From Pseudomonadota bacterium (GTDB lineage: Bacteria; Myxococcota_A; Polyangia; Haliangiales; Haliangiaceae), in the NCBI GenBank assembly GCA_022360315.1, contig JAKSDA010000034.1:1-64000 (forward strand): a stretch of 64,000 nt of DNA, in the 5' to 3' direction. The translations under genes were made by a program, and so were the position numbers. Under the pieces are notes generated by a model, which had not been told where the DNA came from, searched no databases, and worked only from the letters and a program-made list of their open reading frames with translations. Each line of letters opens with the position of its first letter. Within the stretch, counting starts at the first letter, position 1. Shown piece by piece: positions 56,933-64,000 of this stretch.

Positions 56933-58213
56933 TTACTTTTTGAAGATGCGCTGGCGCGCTTTATCGACCCGTTCGAGAATGGCGTCGCCGCGCTCCGGCT
57001 TGACCATGAACTCCTGGAACCCCTTCATACCGATCTTGGCCATGTCCGGCGTGGTGTCGCGGTCATAAAACTGGGCCAATCCCGCGGCGTTCCTCAGCAA
57101 GTCGGCGCCGGCTTTGAGAAATCGGTCGTCTTTGACCGCAGCGTCCTTGTGCAGCGGCAGTTGTCCGAGGGTTTTGTTCATCTCGGCTTGTTGTTTGACA
57201 TTGGCGGCAAATGCCAAGAATTTGCGCGCATCGTCCTTGTTCTTGGCCTTTGTCGGAATGTGCAGGGTGTCGATGGGCGCGTCCTCGAAGATACCGATGT
57301 CGGGGTTTATGACCGGGAACGGGAAATACCCGTATTTGTCGAGCTCTCCGGCCTGGAGGTTGCCGAGCAAGAAGTTGCCGAGCAGATACATGCCTGCCTT
57401 GCCCTGCTGCAAAAAGGGCAGCGCCTCCTGCCACGAGTAGGTGGCGTGGTTATCGATGTAATAGCCAGCATCGATGAGCTCGCGCCATTTGGCCATCACC
57501 GCTTTGACCCGATCGTCGGTATAGGATTCCTTGCCATCCATCAGATCAAGGTGAAATTTCAGCCCGTTGATACGCAGGTTGAGATAGTCGAACCACCCCG
57601 CAGCGGTCCACAGGAACTTGGTACCGATGGTAAATGGCACGATTCCCTTGTCCTTGAGTGCTTTGCACACAGCCAGTAGCTCATCCCAGGTTTTGGGCGC
57701 GGACAGTCCGTGCTGTTCAAAAAGGTCTTTGCGGTAATAAATTCCCCACTGATACGTGGTGTAGGGAACGCCGTACTGCTTGCCGTTTATTGTCATCGCG
57801 GACAGCGCAGAACTCATGCTGTCGGCCAGACCGCCCTGCTTCCACAGATCGCTCACGTCCTCCAGCTGGTTGCGGTCGACGAACACTTTCATGCGATTTC
57901 CAGCAAACCAGTTCAGGACATCGGGCGCTTTTGCACTGAGAAAATTGCGCACCGAGGTTTTGAAGCTCTCGTGGTCGAAAAGGTTGAGCTTGACCTCGAC
58001 ATCTGGATGCTCGGCTTTAAATGCCTCGATGAGCTGTTGCATCGCCGCCTTGGGCTTGGGATCCGATGTGCTGGCATTGATGACGAGAGTTCGTTTCTCT
58101 TTGTCTGGAGTCTGAGTCTGGTCTTTTTGGCTGCCTTGCTCGGATTTGCCACAGCTGACAAGGAGCAGAGCTGCGAGGGTGACGGCCGTGCCGTTCCTGA
58201 TATGAGTCATCAT
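56933..58213 (-). CDS. Carbohydrate-binding lipoprotein of ABC transporter (family 1 SBP)
   Basis: 426 residues. ATG (complement 58211-58213) has GAGGAG eight bases upstream, which decides it over the longer open frame. Lipoprotein signal 'AALLLVSCGKS' (lipobox L-V-S-C). The mature protein has the two-lobe pattern of extracellular sugar-binding proteins: 'AMQQLIEAFKAEHPDVEVKL', 'YGVPYTTYQWGIYYRKDLFE', 'LPFLQQGKAGMYLLGNF' and 'AKNKDDARKFLAFAANVKQQ'. It captures a sugar or oligosaccharide for the two permeases that follow in the operon. Substrate unknown. Confidence 0.92.
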   Translation of the reverse strand: MMTHIRNGTAVTLAALLLVSCGKSEQGSQKDQTQTPDKEKRTLVINASTSDPKPKAAMQQLIEAFKAEHPDVEVKLNLFDHESFKTSVRNFLSAKAPDVLNWFAGNRMKVFVDRNQLEDVSDLWKQGGLADSMSSALSAMTINGKQYGVPYTTYQWGIYYRKDLFEQHGLSAPKTWDELLAVCKALKDKGIVPFTIGTKFLWTAAGWFDYLNLRINGLKFHLDLMDGKESYTDDRVKAVMAKWRELIDAGYYIDNHATYSWQEALPFLQQGKAGMYLLGNFLLGNLQAGELDKYGYFPFPVINPDIGIFEDAPIDTLHIPTKAKNKDDARKFLAFAANVKQQAEMNKTLGQLPLHKDAAVKDDRFLKAGADLLRNAAGLAQFYDRDTTPDMAKIGMKGFQEFMVKPERGDAILERVDKARQRIFKK

Positions 58214-58554
58214 CGAAGTCTCCTCTCTCGTTTGCAATCCAACATATTCCGATGCAGTCGCACTACATCCTAACGTGTCGGTATGAGAAACGAAAATCAG
58301 CCACCCGAAAAGGTGACAGGGCGGCAACAATTACTGCCGCGAGAGTGCTTTTTGGATGGGAGATAGCCGCGGCGACTGAAGCCGTAACCAACGTTCAGCC
58401 AGGCTGACAAGGAGAGGTCGAGAAGCTGGACAGCAATGGGACGGAGTCGGGAATCGCTATGCGATCGGCTGCTGATATTTGATCAGTCTGTATCGGACTG
58501 ATACAACTTTGGCAAACCTGTATAGAGGCCCGACCATAGAGCCGGGTGTATGGA
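58214..58554. promoter_or_regulatory. Promoter region of the sugar ABC operon with palindromes
   Basis: 341 bp between the anti-sigma stop (58555) and the binding-protein start, both on the minus strand. GCGGCA-8-TGCCGC at 58321-58340 is a perfect 6-bp inverted repeat. At 58482-58505 two palindromes overlap: ATCAGTC-7-GACTGAT (58482-58502) and TGTATC-5-GATACA (58489-58505). Either could be a repressor operator for the sugar operon or part of a transcript end; no U-run follows, so a classical terminator is unlikely. No regulator gene is adjacent. Confidence 0.45.
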
Positions 58555-60480
58555 TCAGATAACCTCGGGGTTGGTGGCGAGTTGAATGATGAGCGGTGCC
58601 ATGCTGTCGTCGGGTCTTTCGATAAAAACACGAGCCCACGGCCGGGTGATGACGCGGAGCGTTCGGTGGTCGCCCTGGGCTGACGCACTGCCATCGAATT
58701 CGAAATCGAAATCGATGTCTATCTCGATTTCATCCTCGTCTTCATCTTCGTCCTCGTCCTCGTCCTCGTCTTCGTCCTCGTCCTCGTCTTCGTCCTCGTC
58801 CTCGTCTTCGTCGCCGTGGTGTGGATGTTGATGGTGATTGCGATGACGGTGGTATCTATCGAGCCGCTGGCGGAGTCTTTGCAGAACGCGCCGCTGGTTT
58901 TGCAGTGCTCTGCGGCGGGCGCGTTCGGATGATCTTTCGGCTCGTTCGGCGTCCCGGTGGGCCCGCGCGGCTTCGCGCCAGGCTTTTTTCTTGGCCTTGA
59001 TAGCTTCTTTTCGGGCCTGTTTGGCTTCGCGGAAGGCTTCCTTACGGGCCTGCTTGGCCGCTCGGAGGGCTTCTTTGTGGGCTCGTTTGGCCTCGCGCAG
59101 GGACTCCCTGTGGGCCCGCCTGGCCTCCTCGAGTGCTTGCTTGCGGGACTGATTGACCTCGCGCATCACCTCTTCGCGCAGCCGTTTTACCTGTTGCGGG
59201 TCGAGGAGTCGAATGCGCTCGAGTTCGCGCTGGACTTCCTCGAGTTCCCTTTGCAGTTCCTCGGACCAGGTGTCATCGGGCATATTCTCGAGCCGCTGAC
59301 TTTGCTCGCGTATCTGCTCTTGCGCTTTCTCGAGAGCTTTGCGCACGGCGCGGTCGACCTGTTCGTCGTCGAGGTCGATGGTGATATCACCCCAATCACC
59401 GCTATCCATCCAGTCGAAGACGCTGTCGCCCTCGTCGTGTTGTTCGGCCCAGGGTTGTTCGGCCCAATGGTTGCCGCGATTGGCCGGCTCTTCCCGGCGG
59501 GTGCGCTCGGCCTCGTCGCGTTCGGCGACCCGCAGTCGCCGGTTTTGCCGGATTCGAGACAGCTTGCTGCGCTGCGCGGCAGAAAGCAGCTTGCGGGCTC
59601 GCAGCCAGGCAAGAACCCGGCGTTTGCGCGTCTCGGCCTGCAGTTGGCTAATGCGGTCGATCAGGCGAGCGACCCGGTCGGGATTTGGGTTGGGATTGTC
59701 GAGCTCTTTGCGCAGCGCAGCGTTGGCCTCGCTGATCTCGGTCCGGCTTTTGGCCTCCACGCGGTCGAGATCGGTGACGATCTGCTGCAGCAATTTGCGC
59801 TGGTTGGGGTTGAGGCCAATGGTATCACCAGCGGACGCGATGTCACCGGGCGCGACATTGCCGCCGGCCGCTCGCCAGTCGGCCTCGAATTCCAGCGGCG
59901 CCTCGGGATTCCACAAGTGAGCCACGTTGACGATGAGATCGTCGGGCCGAACGCGGTCGGGCACCGGCTGGTCGGGTACCGATTGGTCGTGCACCAGCGT
60001 ATCCCGTACATCGACTGGCTGTCGGTCTGAAGTCGACTCGCCATGGTCGGGGTTCACAACATCGCGAGTCTCGCCAGTCACATCGGGGGTCTTCGGCTCT
60101 GCCGGGGAATCGGGAGCACGGGCGATGGTATTGAACTCGGCCACTACTCCGGGCAACCAGGAGGTCAGTCCCGCACCCAGCAGTACGACTGCGCATGCAG
60201 TTGCCGCAGTATACGTGACGCGCATACGGCGCCGTGTGGCCAGACGCGCGCTGGCTCCTGCCTGCATACGGCTGGCAAACCCCGGCCTCGGTTCGACAGC
60301 TGCTCGAGCGCGACTCGCCTCTCCGATGCGCTCGGGTAGACGCGACAGTTCGACGCAGTCCGGGCAGTGTTCGAGGTGGTACTGGCTTTCCGCATCGAGC
60401 GACTGCCCGGTAGCGAGAGCCTCGACCACTCGGATACAAGAGGAATTGGTGTCTGGCTTGTCTGACTTGTCTGGCTTCAT
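58555..60480 (-). CDS. Anti-sigma factor with coiled-coil body and long Asp-Glu tract
   Basis: 641 residues. The start overlaps the ECF sigma stop (ATGA, 60477-60480). The cytoplasmic head has a zinc anti-sigma motif H-x3-C-x2-C in 'YHLEHCPDC' (about 33-41). A transmembrane helix follows at about 90-112 ('[20 protein letters not shown]'). Outside the membrane there is a Spy/CpxP-like helical region ('[20 protein letters not shown]'), a very long Arg/Lys/Glu/Ala coiled coil (about 390-545), a His-rich patch ('[16 protein letters not shown]'), an almost perfect run of about 28 alternating Asp/Glu, then alternating Ile/Asp and Phe/Asp. The head should bind the sigma factor. The outer part could sense metal ions or cationic compounds, which is inference from composition. 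Confidence 0.82.
   Translation of the reverse strand: MKPDKSDKPDTNSSCIRVVEALATGQSLDAESQYHLEHCPDCVELSRLPERIGEASRARAAVEPRPGFASRMQAGASARLATRRRMRVTYTAATACAVVLLGAGLTSWLPGVVAEFNTIARAPDSPAEPKTPDVTGETRDVVNPDHGESTSDRQPVDVRDTLVHDQSVPDQPVPDRVRPDDLIVNVAHLWNPEAPLEFEADWRAAGGNVAPGDIASAGDTIGLNPNQRKLLQQIVTDLDRVEAKSRTEISEANAALRKELDNPNPNPDRVARLIDRISQLQAETRKRRVLAWLRARKLLSAAQRSKLSRIRQNRRLRVAERDEAERTRREEPANRGNHWAEQPWAEQHDEGDSVFDWMDSGDWGDITIDLDDEQVDRAVRKALEKAQEQIREQSQRLENMPDDTWSEELQRELEEVQRELERIRLLDPQQVKRLREEVMREVNQSRKQALEEARRAHRESLREAKRAHKEALRAAKQARKEAFREAKQARKEAIKAKKKAWREAARAHRDAERAERSSERARRRALQNQRRVLQRLRQRLDRYHRHRNHHQHPHHGDEDEDEDEDEDEDEDEDEDEDEDEDEDEIEIDIDFDFEFDGSASAQGDHRTLRVITRPWARVFIERPDDSMAPLIIQLATNPEVI
58732..58812. 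repeat. Hexanucleotide tandem repeat encoding the Asp-Glu tract
   Basis: On the plus strand a run of TCCTCG/TCTTCG 6-mers (about 13 units) spans this interval; on the coding strand it gives GA(G/A)GA(C/T)-type codons, alternating Glu and Asp. Units are imperfect at third positions. The array can expand or contract in 2-residue steps without changing frame. Confidence 0.9.
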
Positions 60481-61049
60481 ACTGGGCTCTCCATGATTTT
60501 TCGCAGGCGGTGCAGACCGCGAACGAGATGAGTCTTGACCGTTGCGGGCTTCACGCCCAGCATGTCGGCAATTTCAGAGATGGACATATCGTGGCCGTAG
60601 CGCAGGAGAAGAGCGGTTCGCTGCTTCACTGGCAACCGATCCAGGGCGCTGACCAGCAAGGCGACATCGCGCTGTCGAGCCAGCGCGCGATCGGCGGGAG
60701 TCTCACTCGAAGCAGCCGAGTTTTCGGCCACTTCATTGGCCTGGCCAAAAAACAACTGCCTGAGCCGGCGACGGCGCAAGCCGCGCAGGCATACATTGGT
60801 GAGGATCCGGTAGAACCAGCTCTCTGCTGCTTCCAGATCGCGCAGGCGATCGCATGCCTCGCAAGCTCGGGCCAGGGCATCCTGCACCGCATCCTCGGCC
60901 TCTGCAGGGTTGCGCAAAAGGTCCTGCGCGATGCGCAACCCGCGCCTGGCAGCCTTATCGGTAAGTCTGCCGAGAATGATCTCCCGACGCTCATGCGCTG
61001 GCTCGGCTGCATCCACAGCATGTCCGTAGCTCAGAGTTCGAACTCGCAA
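60477..61049 (-). CDS. ECF-type RNA polymerase sigma factor
   Basis: 190 residues. TTG (complement 61047-61049) is preferred because AGGGAG lies seven bases upstream; GTG at complement 61014-61016 is an alternative. Region 2: '[20 protein letters not shown]' with '[20 protein letters not shown]'. Region 4: '[20 protein letters not shown]' and '[20 protein letters not shown]', a typical sigma-70 region 4 HTH. It lacks regions 1 and 3, hence ECF. It is co-translated with its anti-sigma factor by a 4-nt overlap, so release of the sigma factor should follow an envelope signal sensed by the latter. Target promoters are unknown but probably include its own. Confidence 0.93.
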   Translation of the reverse strand: MRVRTLSYGHAVDAAEPAHERREIILGRLTDKAARRGLRIAQDLLRNPAEAEDAVQDALARACEACDRLRDLEAAESWFYRILTNVCLRGLRRRRLRQLFFGQANEVAENSAASSETPADRALARQRDVALLVSALDRLPVKQRTALLLRYGHDMSISEIADMLGVKPATVKTHLVRGLHRLRKIMESPV

Positions 61050-61379
61050 CAGCTAACTCCCTTGCTGGCCTCATCTGGTAAGAGCCACACTACCTCCTCT
61101 CGGTGGACAAAAATCGACATCCGGTCGGGCCCACATCGAGGTCATCGATATAATTCCCCAGGATTACTTGCTTCTTTGTGATTGCTTCGGTCAGACAGCC
61201 GTCTTCCCAGCAGGAAGGTTGCTCCACATTGCTCGCCGAGACGTCCGGGCCCCCTTGCCGGAGCGGCCGGGCGGCCGGACACTGTCCGATATCCGGCCAA
61301 TCTTTTGTCCGGGTCCCCGGACAGAGAATAACAATCTCGATTAGTTATAAATGGCACTGTGATTGCTCTAAGCAGAGGC
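61050..61379. promoter_or_regulatory. Divergent intergenic region with CCGG-rich palindromes upstream of the ComM-like gene
   Basis: 330 bp separating the ECF sigma gene (-) and the YifB/ComM gene (+). Between 61250 and 61322 the motifs GTCCGG and CCGGAC recur; GTCCGG-GTCC-CCGGAC at 61307-61322 is a perfect hairpin with a 4-nt loop. Downstream AT-rich sequence around 61341-61352 (TTAGTTATAAAT) could hold a -10 element for the rightward gene. The repeated palindromic halves could be a multi-site operator or an attenuating RNA structure. No ECF-type promoter could be assigned with confidence. Confidence 0.4.
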
Positions 61380-62963
61380 ATGCTCGGTTCTGTCGCTTCG
61401 TGTGCTCTTTTGGGTATCGATGCATTTGCTGTTGTCGTCGAGGTTGATGTGGCCAGTGGGCTACCCGGCTATCATGTCGTGGGCCTGCCGACCACCTCGG
61501 TGCGTGAGGGTGCGGTGCGAATTCGTTCGGCTCTGGCGCATATCGGGCAAGCCATGCCCAACAAGAAGATCACGGTCAACCTGGCACCGGCTGATCGCCG
61601 CAAAGAGGGGGCTGCGTTTGACTTGCCGATCGCAATGGGGATTCTGATTGCCGAAGAACTGGTCGAGCAGGGACCTCTCGATCAGCTGTTGCTCATGGGT
61701 GAGCTGGGTCTGGACGGCTCGCTGCGACCGGTCCGGGGAGCGCTATCCGCCGCTATTCTGGCTCGCGACAGGGGTATGCGCGGTCTTCTCTTACCCGCCC
61801 GATCGGCAGCTGAGGCCGCGGTGGTCGAAGATATCGAAGTGTATGCTGCCTCGCACCTATCCGAGGTCGTGGATTGGCTCAGAGGCGGCATTCCTCTGCC
61901 GCGAGTTCCAGTGCCACAAACTGGCCAGACCAGTAATCACAGTATTGGCTCGCCAGACGATATGAGCGATGTGCGCGGGCAACACACAGCTCGCGCAGCC
62001 ATCGAGGTTGCTGTGGCCGGAGGGCACAACCTATTTCTGACCGGTCCTCCGGGAATTGGCAAGACCATGCTCGCGCGCCGTATTCCGTCAATTCTGCCAC
62101 CCATGACGTATGAAGAGATTCTGGAGACCACGCAGATTTATTCGGCAGTCGGTCTGGCCAGGGGTGAATTGGTGCGCAGGCGGCCATTTCGCGCCCCCCA
62201 CCATTCGACGAGTGGAGCCGCACTGCTCGGCGGAGGATCAGTGCCCCGGCCTGGCGAGATCTCGCTGGCACATAATGGTGTGCTTTTTCTCGACGAGCTT
62301 CCCGAGTTCCAGCGCTTTGTCATCGAATCACTCAGACAGCCTCTCGAGGATAGGAGTGTGACTGTGGCACGGGTACAGGGCACGGTCACGCTGCCGGCAT
62401 CGTTTTTGCTGGTCGCAGCAGCCAATCCGTGTCCGTGCGGTTGGCTCGGCTCGCAACGTCGTGTTTGCACCTGTGGCTTGCGAGCGATCGAGCGCTATCG
62501 CAACAAACTGAGCGGACCGCTTCTCGATCGTATCGATCTGCAAATTTTTGTCTCCGGAGTCGAGTTGAGTGATCTGCGGCAACAGGCTCCAGCCGAAAGT
62601 TCGCGTGCGATCCGCGAGCGGGTAGTACGAGCGCGCCAGGTTCAGCGCAAGCGCCTGGCCCGGTTTGGCTGTCGTACCAATGCGGAAATGTCGTTGGTGG
62701 CAATGCAGCAGACCTGTCTTCTCAGCGATCGCGCCGAGCGGTTGCTCGAGCGGTTAAATCAGGTCAGGCAGGGATTGACGGCAAGATCGGTCAACAGGCT
62801 TATTCGCGTTGCACGAACGATCGCGGATCTTGCCGAAAGAGAGGCGATTGATGAGGACTGTATGGCAGAAGCAGCAGCTTATCGGGCGCTCGACAACGAG
62901 CCAGTGCGTGATGAGAGGTTCTCGGTATCTTCTGTAAGGTCGGCAATATCGGGCAAGGTGTAG
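61380..62963 (+). CDS. comM: YifB family Mg-chelatase-like AAA ATPase (ComM-type helicase)
   Basis: 527 residues. ATG 61380 is chosen because the protein then begins 'MLGSVASCALLGIDAFAVVV', the family's usual start. N-terminal Lon-like fold ('ITVNLAPADRRKEGAAFDLP'). Central AAA with 'GGHNLFLTGPPGIGKTMLAR' (Walker A), 'HNGVLFLDELPEFQRFVIES' (Walker B) and 'RVQGTVTLPASFLLVAAANP'. A zinc-like 'NPCPCG...CTCG' cysteine cluster follows. The C-terminal 'LLDRIDLQI' and 'GLTARSVNRLIRVARTIADL' complete the Mg-chelatase-like domain. In naturally competent bacteria this helicase aids branch migration during transformation; here the context gives no competence genes. Confidence 0.94.
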   Translation: MLGSVASCALLGIDAFAVVVEVDVASGLPGYHVVGLPTTSVREGAVRIRSALAHIGQAMPNKKITVNLAPADRRKEGAAFDLPIAMGILIAEELVEQGPLDQLLLMGELGLDGSLRPVRGALSAAILARDRGMRGLLLPARSAAEAAVVEDIEVYAASHLSEVVDWLRGGIPLPRVPVPQTGQTSNHSIGSPDDMSDVRGQHTARAAIEVAVAGGHNLFLTGPPGIGKTMLARRIPSILPPMTYEEILETTQIYSAVGLARGELVRRRPFRAPHHSTSGAALLGGGSVPRPGEISLAHNGVLFLDELPEFQRFVIESLRQPLEDRSVTVARVQGTVTLPASFLLVAAANPCPCGWLGSQRRVCTCGLRAIERYRNKLSGPLLDRIDLQIFVSGVELSDLRQQAPAESSRAIRERVVRARQVQRKRLARFGCRTNAEMSLVAMQQTCLLSDRAERLLERLNQVRQGLTARSVNRLIRVARTIADLAEREAIDEDCMAEAAAYRALDNEPVRDERFSVSSVRSAISGKV

Positions 62964-63097
62964 AATTCGTCGAGCATGGCGTCGACGAGACGCTCCAGGT
63001 TGATCTCGAACGAGCCATCGATCAACCGTTCAAACACCTCTTGAGCAGCAGGAGACATTTGACCCTTTACCAGGCCAATGGGAGTGTTCAATCGCAT
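62879..63097 (-). CDS. Small hypothetical protein overlapping the 3' end of the ComM gene
   Basis: 72 residues from ATG (complement 63095-63097), with GGTGA six bases upstream. The sequence 'SPAAQEVFERLIDGSFEINL' and 'ERLVDAMLDEFYTLPDIADL' has a believable helical pattern. It converges on the ComM gene and shares 85 bp antisense with its last codons, an unusual but possible arrangement. No family recognised. The lower confidence reflects the overlap and size. Confidence 0.5.
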   Translation of the reverse strand: MRLNTPIGLVKGQMSPAAQEVFERLIDGSFEINLERLVDAMLDEFYTLPDIADLTEDTENLSSRTGSLSSAR

Positions 63098-63194
63098 GTG
63101 TCTCACCTGTGGGGATCTATCGGATCAATGTCTACGACCTTAAATTTCAGCAAAAAAAAAACTCTCGAGCACCGCAAAAGCCGTACTGACTCAT

Positions 63195-63292
63195 CGTAAG
63201 AATTTGAAAAAACAGGCGTGATTACTTGCTCTCTACGCTTCGTAGTTCGGCTACGCACCTGGAGACTGAAGGTATTTGGCCAGATTCTTACG
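63195..63292. repeat. Nested palindrome with alternative hairpins
   Basis: Outer arms CGTAAGAAT (63195-63203) and ATTCTTACG (63284-63292) are exact inverted repeats. Inside are CTACG (63233-63237), CGTAG (63241-63245) and CTACG (63251-63255): the middle arm can pair with either flank, giving two mutually exclusive hairpins (loops CTT and TTCGG). The element lies between the AgmX-like gene end and the small gene start on the minus strand. It could be a small non-autonomous insertion or a structured RNA switch. Confidence 0.6.
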
Positions 63293-63303
63293 AAAAACTC
63301 TGT

Positions 63304-64000
63304 CTATCTATCCAGATCCTCTAGCCCGCCCAGTGGATCGGAGACCCTGGTTGGATCGGCGACCGACTTCTGGCCCGGGACACCGAGCTGAACCTCGCCG
63401 CGGCCATCTCTTCTGCGAAACGACATTGGGTAGCGAGCAACACCAATCGTTTCGGGATCGTCTCCGAGCGCGACACGGGGCACCTGAATCGTATAGGCCG
63501 CTGTTTCGATGCAGCCCTCGATACTGCCGCTGGCAAAGGTCGATTTCGCAACACTGGCCTCTTGCACCTCGCCCCGTGCAATCTCGATGACTACAGTGAG
63601 CGAACCGCGAAGATTAGGATTTTTTCGTAGTTCGTTTTCATAGCAAACCTCGGCCTTGGGTACTACGTAGGTAGAGATCAGTCTCTCAATGATATTGCGA
63701 TCGAGTTCACCGGTTCGACGTCCGCTATTTCGTCCCAGTTCCTCGTCATCGTCATGACTCTCAGCAAACTGGCGTAGTTGGTAATTTGGCTTGCGCTGTG
63801 GTGGCGGAAGGCGCGAGAACGCGAAGGGGCCCCATTTTTTCACCCCCTGCAATCGATCCCGGGCGTAGCGGTCTGTAGCATCGAGGCCGATCATCGAGCT
63901 GTACCTGGTTACCGTGCTGGCCTGGCTGGCAGCCCTGATCAGACCGCGCCTGGCCTCTTCGATAATCTGCTTATCACTGTCCGACTGCGAATCGGTCGCG
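63304..64000 (-). CDS. AgmX/PglI C-terminal-domain protein, 5' part beyond the window
   Basis: Open on the minus strand from the window edge to TGA/TAA at complement 63304; about 231 residues visible. The last 130 residues form the AgmX/PglI-type C-terminal domain, a TonB-like fold: 'RNIIERLISTYVVPKAEVCY', 'NPNLRGSLTVVIEIARGEVQ', 'SIEGCIETAAYTIQVPRVAL' and 'VARYPMSFRRRD'. The Met at 63894 is internal: upstream codons ('DKQIIEEARRGLIRAASQAS') read straight to the edge, so the start lies outside. In myxobacteria AgmX belongs to gliding-motility machinery, but many paralogues have other roles. Confidence 0.8.
   Translation of the reverse strand, partial: ATDSQSDSDKQIIEEARRGLIRAASQASTVTRYSSMIGLDATDRYARDRLQGVKKWGPFAFSRLPPPQRKPNYQLRQFAESHDDDEELGRNSGRRTGELDRNIIERLISTYVVPKAEVCYENELRKNPNLRGSLTVVIEIARGEVQEASVAKSTFASGSIEGCIETAAYTIQVPRVALGDDPETIGVARYPMSFRRRDGRGEVQLGVPGQKSVADPTRVSDPLGGLEDLDR

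Noticed and set aside
58732..58812. Hexamer repeat as a CRISPR or satellite array
   Set aside because: No spacers; it is in frame within a protein and encodes alternating Asp/Glu.
58957..60030. Plus-strand frame rich in Gly/Phe/Leu opposite the anti-sigma gene
   Set aside because: A mirror of the repetitive Arg/Lys/Glu coding; the ECF sigma overlap shows that the minus strand is coding.

Overview
The window looks like a chromosomal segment of a large-genome deltaproteobacterium of the Myxococcota type. The support is the gene content: two secreted proteins with a Cys-rich/transmembrane/Arg tail like the MYXO-CTERM sorting tag (606-1988 and 30903-34184), TonB/AgmX-like single-pass proteins, a Ser/Thr kinase fused to a STAND-like ATPase, secreted beta-propeller and LRR lipoproteins, a CHAT-STAND protein and a pseudo-receiver/PilZ protein. 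Base composition is GC-rich, with conspicuously AT-rich intergenic spots. I saw no rRNA, tRNA or CRISPR array. Mobile DNA is limited to a transposase fragment at the left edge and a decayed tract at about 20.4-21.9 kb.

Layout. 0-5.7 kb: transposase remnant, HEAT-repeat exported protein, two tandem TonB-C-terminal proteins, alpha/beta hydrolase. 5.7-13 kb: MerR-HTH/TPR regulator, exported amidohydrolase, zinc-ribbon coiled-coil membrane protein, pseudo-receiver/PilZ/STAS protein and a VWA protein. 13-16 kb: a CarH/LitR-like B12-domain regulator diverging from a broken SDR, an intact SDR and a CPBP membrane protein; this resembles a light/B12-responsive cluster. 16-20.4 kb: a two-gene soluble NAD-linked formate dehydrogenase whose catalytic subunit is read through an in-frame TGA (selenocysteine) with a bacterial SECIS hairpin. 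20.4-21.9 kb: degenerate DNA. 21.9-30.7 kb: a co-directional cassette of CHAT-STAND protein, TPR membrane protein, beta-propeller protein and LRR lipoprotein. 30.9-34.2 kb: VCBS/FG-GAP surface protein. 34.5-38 kb: carbamoyltransferase-methyltransferase fusion, SxtJ-like protein and DUF5989 protein.

38-49.6 kb is mostly housekeeping: dnaE, a lipoprotein, a tail-anchored protein, glutathione S-transferase, VOC protein, SDR, hemF-like coproporphyrinogen oxidase and a nucleotidyltransferase/CDP-alcohol phosphotransferase fusion. 49.9-55 kb: kinase/pseudo-cyclase/AAA protein and an Omp85-type barrel. 55-58.2 kb: CUT1 sugar ABC transporter (two permeases and a binding lipoprotein, no ATPase). 58.5-61 kb: ECF sigma factor with a very unusual Asp/Glu-tailed anti-sigma factor. 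61.4-64 kb: YifB/ComM ATPase, a small overlapping gene, a nested palindrome and the 3' part of an AgmX/TonB-like gene that runs off the window.

The best candidates for undescribed biology are the CHAT-STAND cassette with its decayed upstream copy, the B12-fold regulator lacking both cobalt-ligating histidines, the anti-sigma factor with a long acidic repeat, and the carbamoyltransferase-methyltransferase fusion. The selenocysteine formate dehydrogenase is the most secure finding and would be mis-annotated as two broken genes by default pipelines.
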